Positions 15,983 to 23,817 are shown, counted from the stretch's first letter. The stretch is 25,546 bases of DNA from DATCIH01 sp036507955 (GCA_036507955.1 DATCIH010000100.1:1-25546), one strand, 5' to 3'. Made by a program: numbers and translations. The notes: a model not told the origin generated them from the letters alone.

Positions 15983-16019
15983 AAAAAGCAGAAGGTTTAG
16001 CACAAACCTTCTGCTTTTT
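15983..16019. terminator. Rho-independent terminator after the PFOR gene
   Basis: A perfect 16-bp stem (15983-15998 with 16004-16019) with a 5-base loop, ending in TTTTT. The A-run on the other side lets it also serve the convergent gene at 16086. Confidence 0.92.
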
Positions 16020-16085
16020 ATTATCTTATAATATTTAGTAAAATCTAAAATATTCAACTTCAATTAATTCTGATTTTAATTCATT

Positions 16086-16454
16086 TCAAATTCTTTTTTT
16101 TGTCTTAACCCTGATAATCAAGCCAATTATAAGTCCAATCGACGCAGGAAAAAACGCAAAAAACAAGACTATCCAATCAAATGAACTAAAACTAAATACT
16201 ACAGATGGTATTATTGCACCTAAAAGACCAATAAATACTGGATAAATCCAAAATAGATAACCTTTTTTCACGCTAATGATAAGCGAAGCAATCAGAGTAG
16301 TTAAAGGCATTATCATGTAAAAATTAAGTACACAATAGCTCATTTCATCACCCGCAGGAAGAAATACTCCCTGGATATAAATTGCCAAAAAAATTAATGC
16401 AGAAACACCATAACATATTATCGAAATTATTTTCGATGAATTATTACTTTTCAT
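16086..16454 (-). CDS. Small integral membrane protein, unknown function
   Basis: 122 aa with four predicted membrane helices (about 9-30, 42-62, 67-90, 94-114) and a basic C-terminal tail. An excellent AAGGAGG site lies 6 bases before the ATG. I recognise no family motif. Coding is supported by the ribosome binding site and the clean hydrophobic pattern. It stands alone between the PFOR terminator and the tRNA promoter. Confidence 0.7.
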   Translation of the reverse strand: MKSNNSSKIISIICYGVSALIFLAIYIQGVFLPAGDEMSYCVLNFYMIMPLTTLIASLIISVKKGYLFWIYPVFIGLLGAIIPSVVFSFSSFDWIVLFFAFFPASIGLIIGLIIRVKTKKRI

Positions 16455-16731
16455 GATTCATCCTCCTTGAAATAAAATAGTCTCTTGGTATTAGCCGAGT
16501 GTTGTGTATATCCTTTCTAGGTTCCTATAAGCCTTATTTTTTCATAAATCTATCACCTTTCAATTAAATTTTCATACTAAAGATATATTTACAAGCAAAC
16601 TGTAGGATCTTATTATACAAATTATATAGACTAATGAAAATAATTTACAGATTAGTAATATTAATGGTTAATAATGACAATAATAAGGTGATTAGCATAA
16701 TAGCTAATACACTAATTACTTTTTAAACTAC
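16455..16731. other. AT-rich intergenic region without a gene
   Basis: No open frame with a ribosome binding site was found on either strand. It should hold the promoter of the minus-strand gene, but no convincing one was seen. At 16687-16718 a loose inverted repeat (GTGATTAG with CTAATTAC, and ATTAGC/GCTAAT inside) is followed by TTTTT and could be a weak terminator. Confidence 0.4.
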
Positions 16732-16760
16732 TTGATATTACAAAATTAATTTGCTATAAT
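16732..16760 (+). promoter_or_regulatory. Strong promoter for tRNA-Ser and SRP RNA
   Basis: TTGATA (16732-16737), a 17-base spacer, TATAAT (16755-16760). No other promoter and no terminator is visible before the tRNA or between the tRNA and the SRP RNA. A leader hairpin (AAAAGCAT/ATGCTTTT) follows at about 16762-16793. Confidence 0.82.
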
Positions 16761-16860
16761 AAAAAAGCATTGTTAAGACAAGATGCTTTTCAACGTGTCT
16801 CTTAGTTTCTAGAGGAAAAGTTGTAAGTAGTCTAAAGTCCTTGATTTAACTATGTTATGT

Positions 16861-16950
16861 GGAGAGATGTCCGAGCGGCTTATGGAGCACGCCTGGAAAG
16901 CGTGTGAAGGGGAAACTCTTCCGGGGGTTCGAATCCCCCTTTCTCCGCCA
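16861..16950 (+). tRNA. tRNA-Ser (anticodon GGA)
   Basis: A 90-base class II tRNA: acceptor GGAGAGA pairs with TTTCTCC, the anticodon loop CTGGAAA sits between GCACGC and GCGTGT, there is a long variable arm, the T loop is GGTTCGAATCC, and CCA is encoded. Anticodon GGA reads UCC/UCU serine codons. Confidence 0.96.
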
Positions 16951-16956
16951 GTTGAT

Positions 16957-17230
16957 CTTTCCGTGCTAGATGGGGAGCCAGCGGTGCCCTGTACCTGCAA
17001 CCCGCTTCAGCAGGGTCGAATTCCTCGCCTAGGCATAGGCCTGTAGGGTCTGACCTATATAAGTGGCGTTGAGAGTTGGGTTCTACGCAACGAAAATTCA
17101 TGAACCCCGTCAGATCCGGAAGGAAGCAGCGGTAAGTGAAACCTTTTGTGTGCCGTAGAGCAGCCTGATTTGAGCTAACTGTATAGGTAACGCTTATATG
17201 CTTCATGTCAAAGCGAGGTGCACGGTTTTC
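16957..17230 (+). ncRNA. ffs: Signal recognition particle RNA, long Gram-positive type
   Basis: About 270 bases, as in Bacillus scRNA, with an Alu domain: GGTGCCCTGTACCTGCAACC near the 5' end, and closing helix CCGTGC (16961-16966) with GCACGG (17220-17225). The conserved Ffh-binding hairpin has CAGATCCGGAAGGAAGCAGC with its GGAA tetraloop (about 17111-17130). Its ends are estimated from the closing helix. It starts only a few bases after the tRNA CCA, so it must be cut from a joint transcript. Confidence 0.95.
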
Positions 17231-17243
17231 AAAAAAGATACTT

Positions 17244-17270
17244 AAGAGTCGTAATAGACTCTTTTTTTTT
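17244..17270 (+). terminator. Rho-independent terminator of the tRNA-SRP RNA unit
   Basis: Stem AAGAGTC/GACTCTT (17244-17250 with 17257-17263), a 6-base loop, and a run of Ts to 17270. Confidence 0.9.
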
Positions 17271-17299
17271 ACATTTTATAATATACGTTCTAAACTGAA

Positions 17300-17398
17300 C
17301 AGGGACATACCAGCTGATTCTAAATCGAAAAGTAAAGGTTTTTCCATATGATAATATTTTATTATAAGAGTCTGTTTGCCATTGCTGGTATGTCCCTG
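17300..17398. repeat. MITE-like element with 15-bp perfect terminal inverted repeats
   Basis: CAGGGACATACCAGC (17300-17314) is repeated exactly inverted at 17384-17398, with 69 AT-rich bases between and no open frame. CAGGGAC-type ends are common on small non-autonomous elements in Firmicutes. No clear target duplication flanks it. It lies between the SRP RNA terminator and dnaX. Confidence 0.6.
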
Positions 17399-17453
17399 AA
17401 ATGAATCATCTTTATTATCGGTGGAGAAGGATAACTAAAAGAATTATCTTCTA

Positions 17454-17482
17454 TTTAAATAATATTGTTTTTGCATTATAAT
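17454..17482 (+). promoter_or_regulatory. Probable dnaX promoter
   Basis: TTTAAA (17454-17459), a 17-base spacer, TATAAT (17477-17482), 18 bases before the start codon with GGAGGTG between. Confidence 0.5.
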
Positions 17483-17500
17483 TAATTGGAGGTGAAATAA

Positions 17501-19114
17501 ATGGCATATACTGCATTATATAGAGAATGGAGACCTAAAAGCTTTGAAGATTTAATAGGTCAGGAGCATATAAAGGTTACATTAAGAAATCAAATGAGCA
17601 CAGGAAGGATAGCACATGCTTATCTTTTATGTGGAACAAGGGGAACTGGAAAAACTACAACCGCTAAGATAATATCAAAAGCTGTTAATTGTCTTGATCC
17701 AAAAGATGGAGATCCCTGCAATAAATGTGCTATGTGCTTAAGCATAAATGCAGGTACAGCAATTGATGTTACAGAGCTTGATGCAGCCTCCCATAATGGA
17801 GTAGATAAGATAAGAGATATAATTGAGGATGTCCAATACCCTCCCCAGGAAGCAAAATTCAAGGTGTACATAATAGATGAGGTTCATATGCTTTCCATTG
17901 GAGCTGTGAATGCATTTTTAAAGACACTAGAAGAGCCGCCTGAGAAGGTGATCTTCATACTTGCTACCACTGACCCTCAAAAGCTACCAATTACCATAAT
18001 ATCTCGCTGTCAAAGATTTGATTTTAGGAGAATAAAAAGTAGTGATATATTTGATAGATTAAGAACTATGGTTCAAGAGATAGGGGTTTACGCTGAAGAT
18101 GAAAGCTTAAAGCTAATAGCAAGAATGTCTGATGGGGCTATGAGGGATGCACAAAGCATATTAGATCAAGCAATATCTATGGGGGATGGTAATATTGAAT
18201 ATAATGAGCTTTTAGACATGCTTGGGCTAGTTACAAATGATAATATGCTAAAATTATCTGATAGTATCATAGATAAAAATATTGAAGTTGCAATAAAGCT
18301 TGTGGATGAAATAATCTTTGGTGGTAAAGATGTATATACCTTTATTAGGGATATGACAATACATTTAAGAAATTTGATGATGGTGAAAATAAGCCAAAAG
18401 CCTGAGGATATAATAGATATGTCTTTAGAGAATATAAAGCTATTACAAGATCAAGCTCAAAAGATAAGGATTGAAGAGATAATGAGAGATATAAGAATCT
18501 TTCAAGAGGCAGCGGAGCAATCTAAATGGAGTAAGCAAAGTAGAATATATTTAGAGCTTGCAATACTAAAATGTTGTAAGGTGGAATATGATACATCTAA
18601 AGAGGTAATGCTTATGAGGTTAAACAAATTGGAGGAAGCCATGAAAAGTGGCGAGATATCAGTATCCTGCGAGGCGATTATACCTAGATATGTGGAGGTT
18701 GAAAAAGGTTCAAAGAATTCAGGACTGGAGGAAATAGTTATTAAGCCTAAGGAGGAATTTAATCCAACTTCTGGCTTAGATATAGAAAAAGTAAAGAAAA
18801 AGTGGAAGGATATACTGGAAACAATTAAATCCAGGCATCTTATGGTTTTGTATGCCTCTCTTATGACTGGTGAACTTTTGACCTGCCAAGGGGGAATTAT
18901 TGAAATTAAGTTTAGCAAGGACTATTCCTTTAGTAAGCAAAGACTAGATAGAGAAGATAATAAAAAAATTATTGAGGGTATTTTTTCTGAGGAACTAAAG
19001 GAAAGTATTAGAATAAAATATATTGTGGAGAAGGAAATTGTTAATACTGACACTAAGGAAGCAAGATTAAAAGCGACCTTTGGAGAAGATATTGTGGAAA
19101 TTCTCGATGAATAA
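17501..19114 (+). CDS. dnaX: DNA polymerase III subunit gamma/tau
   Basis: The clamp-loader ATPase of the replicative polymerase, 537 aa. N-terminal family block YTALYREWRPKSFEDLIGQE; Walker A GTRGTGKT (45-52); zinc cysteines Cys64, 73, 76 and 79; Walker B DEVH (126-129) with HMLSIGAVNAFLKTLEEPPE; sensor ATTDPQKLP; arginine finger SRC (168-170). The C-terminal region from about 370 is the poorly conserved part typical of clostridial tau. No frameshift heptamer was sought in detail. It is the first gene of dnaX-ybaB-recR. Confidence 0.97.
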   Translation: MAYTALYREWRPKSFEDLIGQEHIKVTLRNQMSTGRIAHAYLLCGTRGTGKTTTAKIISKAVNCLDPKDGDPCNKCAMCLSINAGTAIDVTELDAASHNGVDKIRDIIEDVQYPPQEAKFKVYIIDEVHMLSIGAVNAFLKTLEEPPEKVIFILATTDPQKLPITIISRCQRFDFRRIKSSDIFDRLRTMVQEIGVYAEDESLKLIARMSDGAMRDAQSILDQAISMGDGNIEYNELLDMLGLVTNDNMLKLSDSIIDKNIEVAIKLVDEIIFGGKDVYTFIRDMTIHLRNLMMVKISQKPEDIIDMSLENIKLLQDQAQKIRIEEIMRDIRIFQEAAEQSKWSKQSRIYLELAILKCCKVEYDTSKEVMLMRLNKLEEAMKSGEISVSCEAIIPRYVEVEKGSKNSGLEEIVIKPKEEFNPTSGLDIEKVKKKWKDILETIKSRHLMVLYASLMTGELLTCQGGIIEIKFSKDYSFSKQRLDREDNKKIIEGIFSEELKESIRIKYIVEKEIVNTDTKEARLKATFGEDIVEILDE

Positions 19115-19205
19115 CTTATCTTGTGGAAAACAGTATTAAAATGTTATATAATTAAATATATGCTTTAATTTTATTAAAAGATTTTTTATACTAGGAGGTA
19201 TTGTA

Positions 19206-19547
19206 ATGGCTAAAGGTGGTTTCCCAGGAATGGGAGGAGGAAATATGAATAATCTTATGAAACAGGCTCAAAAGTTTCAGCAACAGATGGAAGACATGCA
19301 AAAGGAGCTTGATGGTAGGAAGTTTGAAGCTACAGTAGGTGGTGGAGTTGTGAAGGTAATTGCATCAGGAAAAAGGCAAATACTTGAAATAAATATAAAA
19401 CCAGAAGCGGTTGATCCTGATGATGTAGAAATGCTAGAGGATTTAATATTAACTGCTTGTAATGATGCTTTAAATAGAGCAGAAGAAGAAACAGCAGCAG
19501 AGATGAAAAAATTAACTGGCGGAATTAGTATGCCAGGGTTATTTTAG
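19206..19547 (+). CDS. ybaB: Nucleoid-associated protein YbaB/EbfC
   Basis: 113 aa. The glycine-rich start (MAKGGFPGMGGG), then NNLMKQAQKFQQQMEDMQKE and VGGGVVKVIASGKRQI, are family hallmarks. It forms DNA-binding dimers and is nearly always found between dnaX and recR, as here (16 bases to the recR-frame GTG, 25 to the chosen start). AGGAGG ribosome binding site. Confidence 0.96.
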   Translation: MAKGGFPGMGGGNMNNLMKQAQKFQQQMEDMQKELDGRKFEATVGGGVVKVIASGKRQILEINIKPEAVDPDDVEMLEDLILTACNDALNRAEEETAAEMKKLTGGISMPGLF

Positions 19548-19572
19548 TTATTAACAATTTGAGGTGAACGAT

Positions 19573-20169
19573 TTGGAATTTTATCCCATAGTAATAGAGA
19601 AGCTTATAGAAGAATTTGCTAAGCTTCCGGGTATTGGCTATAAGACTGCTCAAAGACTAACTCTCCACGTTTTGAATTTACCAGAAAATGAGGTGAGAGG
19701 GTTCGCTAGAGCTCTTGTTCAGGCTAGAGGTACTGTAAAGTACTGTTCTATCTGCGGTAATTATACGGAAAAAGATCCTTGCTCAATATGTAGCAATCCG
19801 AATAGGGATCAGAGCATAATATGTGTTATAGAACAGCCCAAGGATATAATGACCATGGAAAAAGTAAGAGAGTTTAATGGAGTATATCATGTACTTCATG
19901 GCACCTTGTCCCCAATGGCAGGAAGAGGGCCTGAAGATATAAAATTAAAGGAACTTATAAGAAGAGTAAATACTGAGGTTAAAGAAGTTATAGTGGCAAC
20001 AAACCCAAATATAGAGGGAGAGGCCACAGCAATGTATATTTCAAGAATACTTAAACCTTTAGGCTGTTTGGTCACAAGAATAGCACATGGAATTCCAGTT
20101 GGCGGCGATCTTGATTACGCTGATGAGGTAACTCTATCTAAAGCTTTAGAAGGCAGAAGGGAAATATGA
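19573..20169 (+). CDS. recR: Recombination mediator RecR
   Basis: 198 aa, the usual length. RecFOR-pathway protein that helps load RecA on gapped DNA. A helix-hairpin-helix region (LPGIGYKTAQRL, 18-29), a C4 zinc finger (Cys58, 61, 70, 73), then a Toprim domain with VIEQPKDIM and ATNPNIEGEATA. I choose the TTG at 19573, which follows GAGGTG by 6 bases and gives the family start MEFYP; the GTG at 19564 is inside that ribosome binding site. Confidence 0.96.
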   Translation: MEFYPIVIEKLIEEFAKLPGIGYKTAQRLTLHVLNLPENEVRGFARALVQARGTVKYCSICGNYTEKDPCSICSNPNRDQSIICVIEQPKDIMTMEKVREFNGVYHVLHGTLSPMAGRGPEDIKLKELIRRVNTEVKEVIVATNPNIEGEATAMYISRILKPLGCLVTRIAHGIPVGGDLDYADEVTLSKALEGRREI

Positions 20170-20198
20170 TTGACACAGATATATATATTAGTTACAAT
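20170..20198 (+). promoter_or_regulatory. Promoter of the riboswitch-terC transcript
   Basis: TTGACA (20170-20175, overlapping the recR stop region), a 17-base spacer, TACAAT (20193-20198). About 195 bases of leader follow. Confidence 0.8.
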
Positions 20199-20207
20199 CT
20201 TAATTAG

Positions 20208-20309
20208 AAGTCCTCAGCTATGCTGAGTAATCAGAGGGAGTAATGAACTGAAATTTTCAGTTGTAAAGTCGTCAATACGGTATTATACCCGGTTTTACAT
20301 GGAATCATG
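20208..20309 (+). promoter_or_regulatory. yybP-ykoY manganese riboswitch aptamer
   Basis: The conserved elements of the class appear in order: AGAGGGAGTA (20233-20242), then GTCGTCAATACGG (about 20268-20280), then CCCGG (20288-20292). A 5' hairpin CTCAGC/GCTGAG lies at about 20213-20226. This class binds Mn2+ and turns on exporters of the TerC, MntP and P-type ATPase families; the gene downstream is a terC, the classic partner. The ends of the aptamer are approximate. Confidence 0.82.
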
Positions 20310-20380
20310 AGACTCTGTATTTATTAGTAAAGCAATGCTATATGGCATATGCTTTATTTATAAATGCAGAGTCTTTAATT
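20310..20380 (+). terminator. Long expression-platform hairpin before terC
   Basis: AGACTCTG (20310-20317) pairs with CAGAGTCT (20367-20374), and the pairing continues inward almost without break (GTAAAGCA with TGCTTTAT) to a small loop near 20341. TTTAATTATT follows. It is very probably the terminator that the metal-bound aptamer prevents; the T run is interrupted, so stopping may be leaky. The GGAGGGG site lies just after it. Confidence 0.7.
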
Positions 20381-20394
20381 ATTAGGAGGGGAAA

Positions 20395-21231
20395 ATGCAA
20401 AAGAAAGAATTAATAAGAAATCTTTTAGTATGGGTACTATTAGCTATAATATTTGACTTAGGAATATTATATTTTAAAGGATCAGAAAAGGCTCTTGAAT
20501 TTGCTGGAGGATATGTAATTGAACAGAGCTTAAGTCTTGATAATCTGTTTTTATTTTTAATGATATTTTCAAGCTTTAAACTAAGTAAAAGCTATCAAAA
20601 AAGGGTTCTTAATTATGGAATCATTGGCGCAATTATTTTAAGATTCATATTTATTTTCCTAGGGGTAACAATTGTAAATGAGTTTCACTTTGTATTGTAC
20701 ATATTCGGGATAATATTGATTATTAGTGGGCTAAAGATATTTGCTCAAAAAGAAGAAGCTGATGTTAAAGATAGCAAAATACTAAAATTAATAAATAAGT
20801 GTATTCCAATCACGCATGAACTAGAAGGACAAAAGTTTTTTGTGAGACGAAATAAAATATTATATGCGACTCCTTTGTTTGCTATATTGATTTTGATTGA
20901 AGCATCAGATATTATATTTGCGATTGACTCTATCCCAGCAATCTTTTCTATCACTACAGATACCTTTATAATTTATACCTCAAACATATTTGCAATAATA
21001 ACATTAAGAAATTTATATTTTATAATTGAGAGACTCCACAGCTCCTTTAAGTATGTGAAATATGGTGTGGCTATGATTCTTATTTTCACAGGTATAAAGC
21101 TTTCTATATTATTTTTCAAGATAGAAATTTCCATAGCTTTTTCTATCTTAAGTATAATAGCAATTTTGGCGATAAGCATACTCGTGTCCGTAGTTTACAA
21201 CCCAAAGAGTGCTAAGGGCTTTACAAGGTAA
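20395..21231 (+). CDS. TerC-family membrane protein, probable Mn2+ exporter
   Basis: 278 aa with 7-9 membrane helices. The two acidic family motifs are present: EQSLSLDNLFLF (43-54; Glu43, Asp49) and EASDIIFAIDSIPA (169-182; Glu169, Asp172, Asp178). Characterised relatives (YkoY, Alx, MeeF) export manganese, partly to metallate secreted enzymes. The yybP-ykoY aptamer upstream supports the Mn role. It has an AGGAGGGG ribosome binding site. Confidence 0.92.
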   Translation: MQKKELIRNLLVWVLLAIIFDLGILYFKGSEKALEFAGGYVIEQSLSLDNLFLFLMIFSSFKLSKSYQKRVLNYGIIGAIILRFIFIFLGVTIVNEFHFVLYIFGIILIISGLKIFAQKEEADVKDSKILKLINKCIPITHELEGQKFFVRRNKILYATPLFAILILIEASDIIFAIDSIPAIFSITTDTFIIYTSNIFAIITLRNLYFIIERLHSSFKYVKYGVAMILIFTGIKLSILFFKIEISIAFSILSIIAILAISILVSVVYNPKSAKGFTR

Positions 21232-21261
21232 AGTCTAAGGCTTTACAATGTAAAGGAGGAT
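21218..21261. repeat. Tandem 22-bp imperfect repeat at the convergent gene ends
   Basis: GCTTTACAAGGTAAAG (from 21218) and GCTTTACAATGTAAAG (from 21240) occur 22 bases apart, each a CTTTAC/GTAAAG hairpin. The first holds the terC stop, the second the stop of the chemotaxis receptor. They may act as weak convergent terminators. Confidence 0.55.
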
Positions 21262-22949
21262 ATTGATTGGACTAGCCGTTTAATATTTATTTTTTCTTCT
21301 TCTAGAGAAGAAGTTATTCGGCTAATTGAAGAATTTTGTTCATCTGTGGACGCATCAACTTCTAAGGCGATTGAAGATAATTCTTGTGTAATTATATATA
21401 TATGTTCAATCGCTGCTACCACTTTATGCTTTATTTCGCTTACATCATCAAGATTTGATTTTATATTAATTATTTCTTTTATTAAAGTGTCTGCAGTTAA
21501 TTTAATATTTGTGAAGGATTTCTCAGTGTTCACCATTGAACTATTGGCATCAAGGGCAGTCTTGACGCCTTCTTTCATATTATCTTTAGTTTCAAATATA
21601 GTTTTTGTAATATCATTTATGATAGAATATATTTCCTCAGAGGCTATTTTTGATTGATCAGCTAATTTCCTTATTTCAAAGGCGACTACAGAAAATCCCA
21701 TACCTGCCTCCCCTGCTCTAGCAGCTTCAATTGAAGCATTTAAGGCTAATAAATTGGTTTTACTTGCTATTGCATTCATGGTAGTAACTATATTTCCTAT
21801 TTCCTTTGATGAAGATAAAAGTGTATCAACATCCTTTGATAAATCTTTGATAAACTCATTGTTATTATCTAATTTACCACCCAAATCCCTTATTGAGGAT
21901 ATACCAATTTCATTAAACTCATTAAGCTCTTTAGTATTGTTCATAGTATTTATAGTCTCTAGAGAGAGGGCATCTATTTTCGACTCCAATTCCTTAGTTA
22001 TTTCCCCACATATACGTATTTCTTCCATTTCTTTAGAAGTTCCGTTAGAAATATTTGAAACCGACATTGATATTTGACTACTAGCTTCTGATATATTATT
22101 TGAGGTATCAGATATATTTTCTGAGGCTTCCTCTAGTATTTTGGTCATATCTGTTATTTCTGAAATTAAACTCTTCATGCTACGAGTGGTTTTGTTCAAG
22201 CTATCAGAGATTTCTTGAATTTCGTCTCCGCTTGAAACATCACAATATACATTAAGGTTACCTTTTCCTACTTCTTTTATTGTAGAGGAAACAACTTTTA
22301 TACTTTTAACCATTTTACTTATAAATAGATTAAAAACAAAAAAACCAACTATGATAAATATTAAGGTTGTTAAAAATATTACTGTGTCCACATTTCTAAT
22401 AATATTTAAAAAGGTTGTTTCATCAATGGCTGAGAACCACATTCCAATAACCTTAGCATCCTTATCTTTTATTGGTATAAACTTACACTTATAGCTTTTC
22501 CCTGAAATCTTCAGGGTAGTTATGTATTCCTTTCCTTCTTTTAATACTGATTCCTTGATTAAATCCGTTAGAGGTATATTGGTTATCCTTTTATTTTTAC
22601 TAATAGAGCTTGAAGAAATTAAAACATCCCCTCTAAATAAAGCGGCTACAGTACCAGTCTCGCTTGATACCTTGTCCACTACTATTGTATTAGTTTCCAT
22701 AGGGAAATCCCCTCGATATAATTTCTTGTTTATAATAATGAAATCTCCAGGAAAAGACTGATTTAAAAAGGTTATACCTGTTTTAGAACCAACTAAGAGC
22801 TGTTGAGATTCATCGTTTAAAGCTATTTTACTAACTTGGCTGTTTGCTACAATTAAAATAACTAAGCCGAAACATGCAAATAAAACCACATATGCAGCGA
22901 TCAGCTTATCCTTCAGTCTTAACTTAAATGGGTTTCTAATATTCTTCAT
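21243..22949 (-). CDS. Methyl-accepting chemotaxis protein with single Cache sensor
   Basis: 568 aa. Membrane helices at about 15-36 and 188-211 enclose an outside sensor of about 150 residues with the single-Cache pattern (IINKKLYRGDFP, VDKVSSETGTVAALFRGD, YKCKFIPIKDKDAKVIGMWF). A HAMP domain (about 210-262) and the signalling helical hairpin follow, with its conserved tip IASKTNLLALNASIEAARAGE (given in part; 394-432) intact for CheA/CheW contact. The C-terminus has no NWETF-type tether. The ligand is unknown. The ATG follows AAAGGAGA. Upstream on the minus strand there is a TATAAT-like -10 near 22988. Confidence 0.93.
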   Translation of the reverse strand: MKNIRNPFKLRLKDKLIAAYVVLFACFGLVILIVANSQVSKIALNDESQQLLVGSKTGITFLNQSFPGDFIIINKKLYRGDFPMETNTIVVDKVSSETGTVAALFRGDVLISSSSISKNKRITNIPLTDLIKESVLKEGKEYITTLKISGKSYKCKFIPIKDKDAKVIGMWFSAIDETTFLNIIRNVDTVIFLTTLIFIIVGFFVFNLFISKMVKSIKVVSSTIKEVGKGNLNVYCDVSSGDEIQEISDSLNKTTRSMKSLISEITDMTKILEEASENISDTSNNISEASSQISMSVSNISNGTSKEMEEIRICGEITKELESKIDALSLETINTMNNTKELNEFNEIGISSIRDLGGKLDNNNEFIKDLSKDVDTLLSSSKEIGNIVTTMNAIASKTNLLALNASIEAARAGEAGMGFSVVAFEIRKLADQSKIASEEIYSIINDITKTIFETKDNMKEGVKTALDANSSMVNTEKSFTNIKLTADTLIKEIINIKSNLDDVSEIKHKVVAAIEHIYIITQELSSIALEVDASTDEQNSSISRITSSLEEEKINIKRLVQSISSFTL

Positions 22950-23049
22950 ATAATTAGTTTCTCCTTTAGTATATTTTTGTATAATGATTATAACAAAGGT
23001 GTGTTAATCTTATATTAAGAGGAGTTTAAGTTATCTGCGAATATCATCA

Positions 23050-23077
23050 TTTAATGTTAAATATACTTAACATTAAA
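23050..23077. promoter_or_regulatory. 11-bp perfect inverted repeat, candidate operator
   Basis: TTTAATGTTAA (23050-23060) and TTAACATTAAA (23067-23077) enclose a 6-base spacer, in the divergent region between the chemotaxis receptor and the 63-aa gene. It is followed by an extended -10 (TATGCTATTAT, about 23093-23103) for the plus-strand gene, so a dimeric repressor or activator could bind at its -35 region. No T-run follows, so it is not a terminator. Confidence 0.5.
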
Positions 23078-23137
23078 AATATAGCGGGTTAAATATGCTA
23101 TTATAAGGTAACCAGTTATTTTAGGAGATGTATTATT

Positions 23138-23329
23138 ATGATTAGTTATGTTGAGAAATCAGGATTAATGGAAAACACAGATCGACTTGATAGAATCTTA
23201 AAAAAGGCTGTAAAAGATAATTTAGATTGTGTAGTTTATGAAGGAAAGAAATGCCCAATTGTGATATATCATGGATTTGTACAAACTCTTATTGATGATA
23301 GATTCTTATATAGAATATTAATAAATTAA
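23138..23329 (+). CDS. 63-aa protein of unknown function
   Basis: An AGGAGAT ribosome binding site lies 8 bases before the ATG. The protein is soluble and mixed in charge (LDRILKKAVKDNLDCVVYEG, then KKCPIVIYHGF). I recognise no family. It has two cysteines and no membrane helix. Coding is supported by the ribosome binding site, a plausible promoter and position ahead of the DUF2508 gene, 68 bases away. Confidence 0.6.
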   Translation: MISYVEKSGLMENTDRLDRILKKAVKDNLDCVVYEGKKCPIVIYHGFVQTLIDDRFLYRILIN

Positions 23330-23397
23330 TTGTAATATTTGGTAAATATTGAATATTAATCATACTTCCTGTCTACAATTAAACAGGAGGCGATATT

Positions 23398-23655
23398 TTG
23401 CGAATATTTAAAAATGATTATATGGTACATACTAAGGACGAATTAGAGCTCCTTAGCCAAATTGAAATTGCAAGGGTAACTTTAGACTCTGCTAGGAACT
23501 ACTTTCAAATTGTGGTTGAACCTAGATTAATAGATTATGCTATATTTATGGAGGAAGCTGCCAGAATTAAGTATATGTATCTATTATTTGAAGCAAAGAA
23601 AAAAGGTATTGTAGTAAATGTAGCTAATATGCCTGATGTAATACGTGCAGTATAA
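23398..23655 (+). CDS. DUF2508 family protein (YaaL-like)
   Basis: 85 aa, soluble and helical. ELLSQIEIARVTLDSARNYF and EPRLIDYAIFMEEAARIKYM are typical of the small DUF2508/YaaL family, found beside recR and bofA across Bacillus and Clostridium. Its biochemical role is not known. It starts with TTG after AGGAGG. A terminator follows directly, so bofA has its own promoter. Confidence 0.88.
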   Translation: MRIFKNDYMVHTKDELELLSQIEIARVTLDSARNYFQIVVEPRLIDYAIFMEEAARIKYMYLLFEAKKKGIVVNVANMPDVIRAV

Positions 23656-23670
23656 GAAAAAATCAATATA

Positions 23671-23698
23671 AAACAAGCAATGAATTGCTTGTTTTTTT
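23671..23698 (+). terminator. Rho-independent terminator between DUF2508 gene and bofA
   Basis: A 10-bp stem AAACAAGCAA/TTGCTTGTTT (23671-23680 with 23685-23694), a 4-base loop and seven Ts. Confidence 0.92.
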
Positions 23699-23722
23699 GC
23701 TAAATTATTTTATTGAAACTTT

Positions 23723-23738
23723 ATGCTATAATTAGCAT
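23723..23738 (+). promoter_or_regulatory. Extended -10 promoter of bofA inside a palindrome
   Basis: TATGCTATAAT gives an extended -10 (TATAAT at 23727-23732) without a good -35. The sequence ATGCTA-TAAT-TAGCAT is a 6-bp inverted repeat centred on that -10. It does not look like a clear sigma-E promoter. Confidence 0.45.
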
Positions 23739-23817
23739 GTAACAATTTATAAAAGTATATACTATTAATAGTAGAAATTATCATAAAAATAGTTAAACAT
23801 TATTTGGAGGTGAAATC

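Noticed and set aside
16687..16725. Rho-independent terminator before the tRNA promoter
   Set aside because: The inverted repeat is imperfect and no plus-strand gene precedes it; kept only as a remark on the intergenic region.
16809..17206. Open frames across the tRNA and SRP RNA on both strands (63, 64 and 108 codons)
   Set aside because: They overlap a clear tRNA and SRP RNA, which explain the conserved sequence; no ribosome binding sites.
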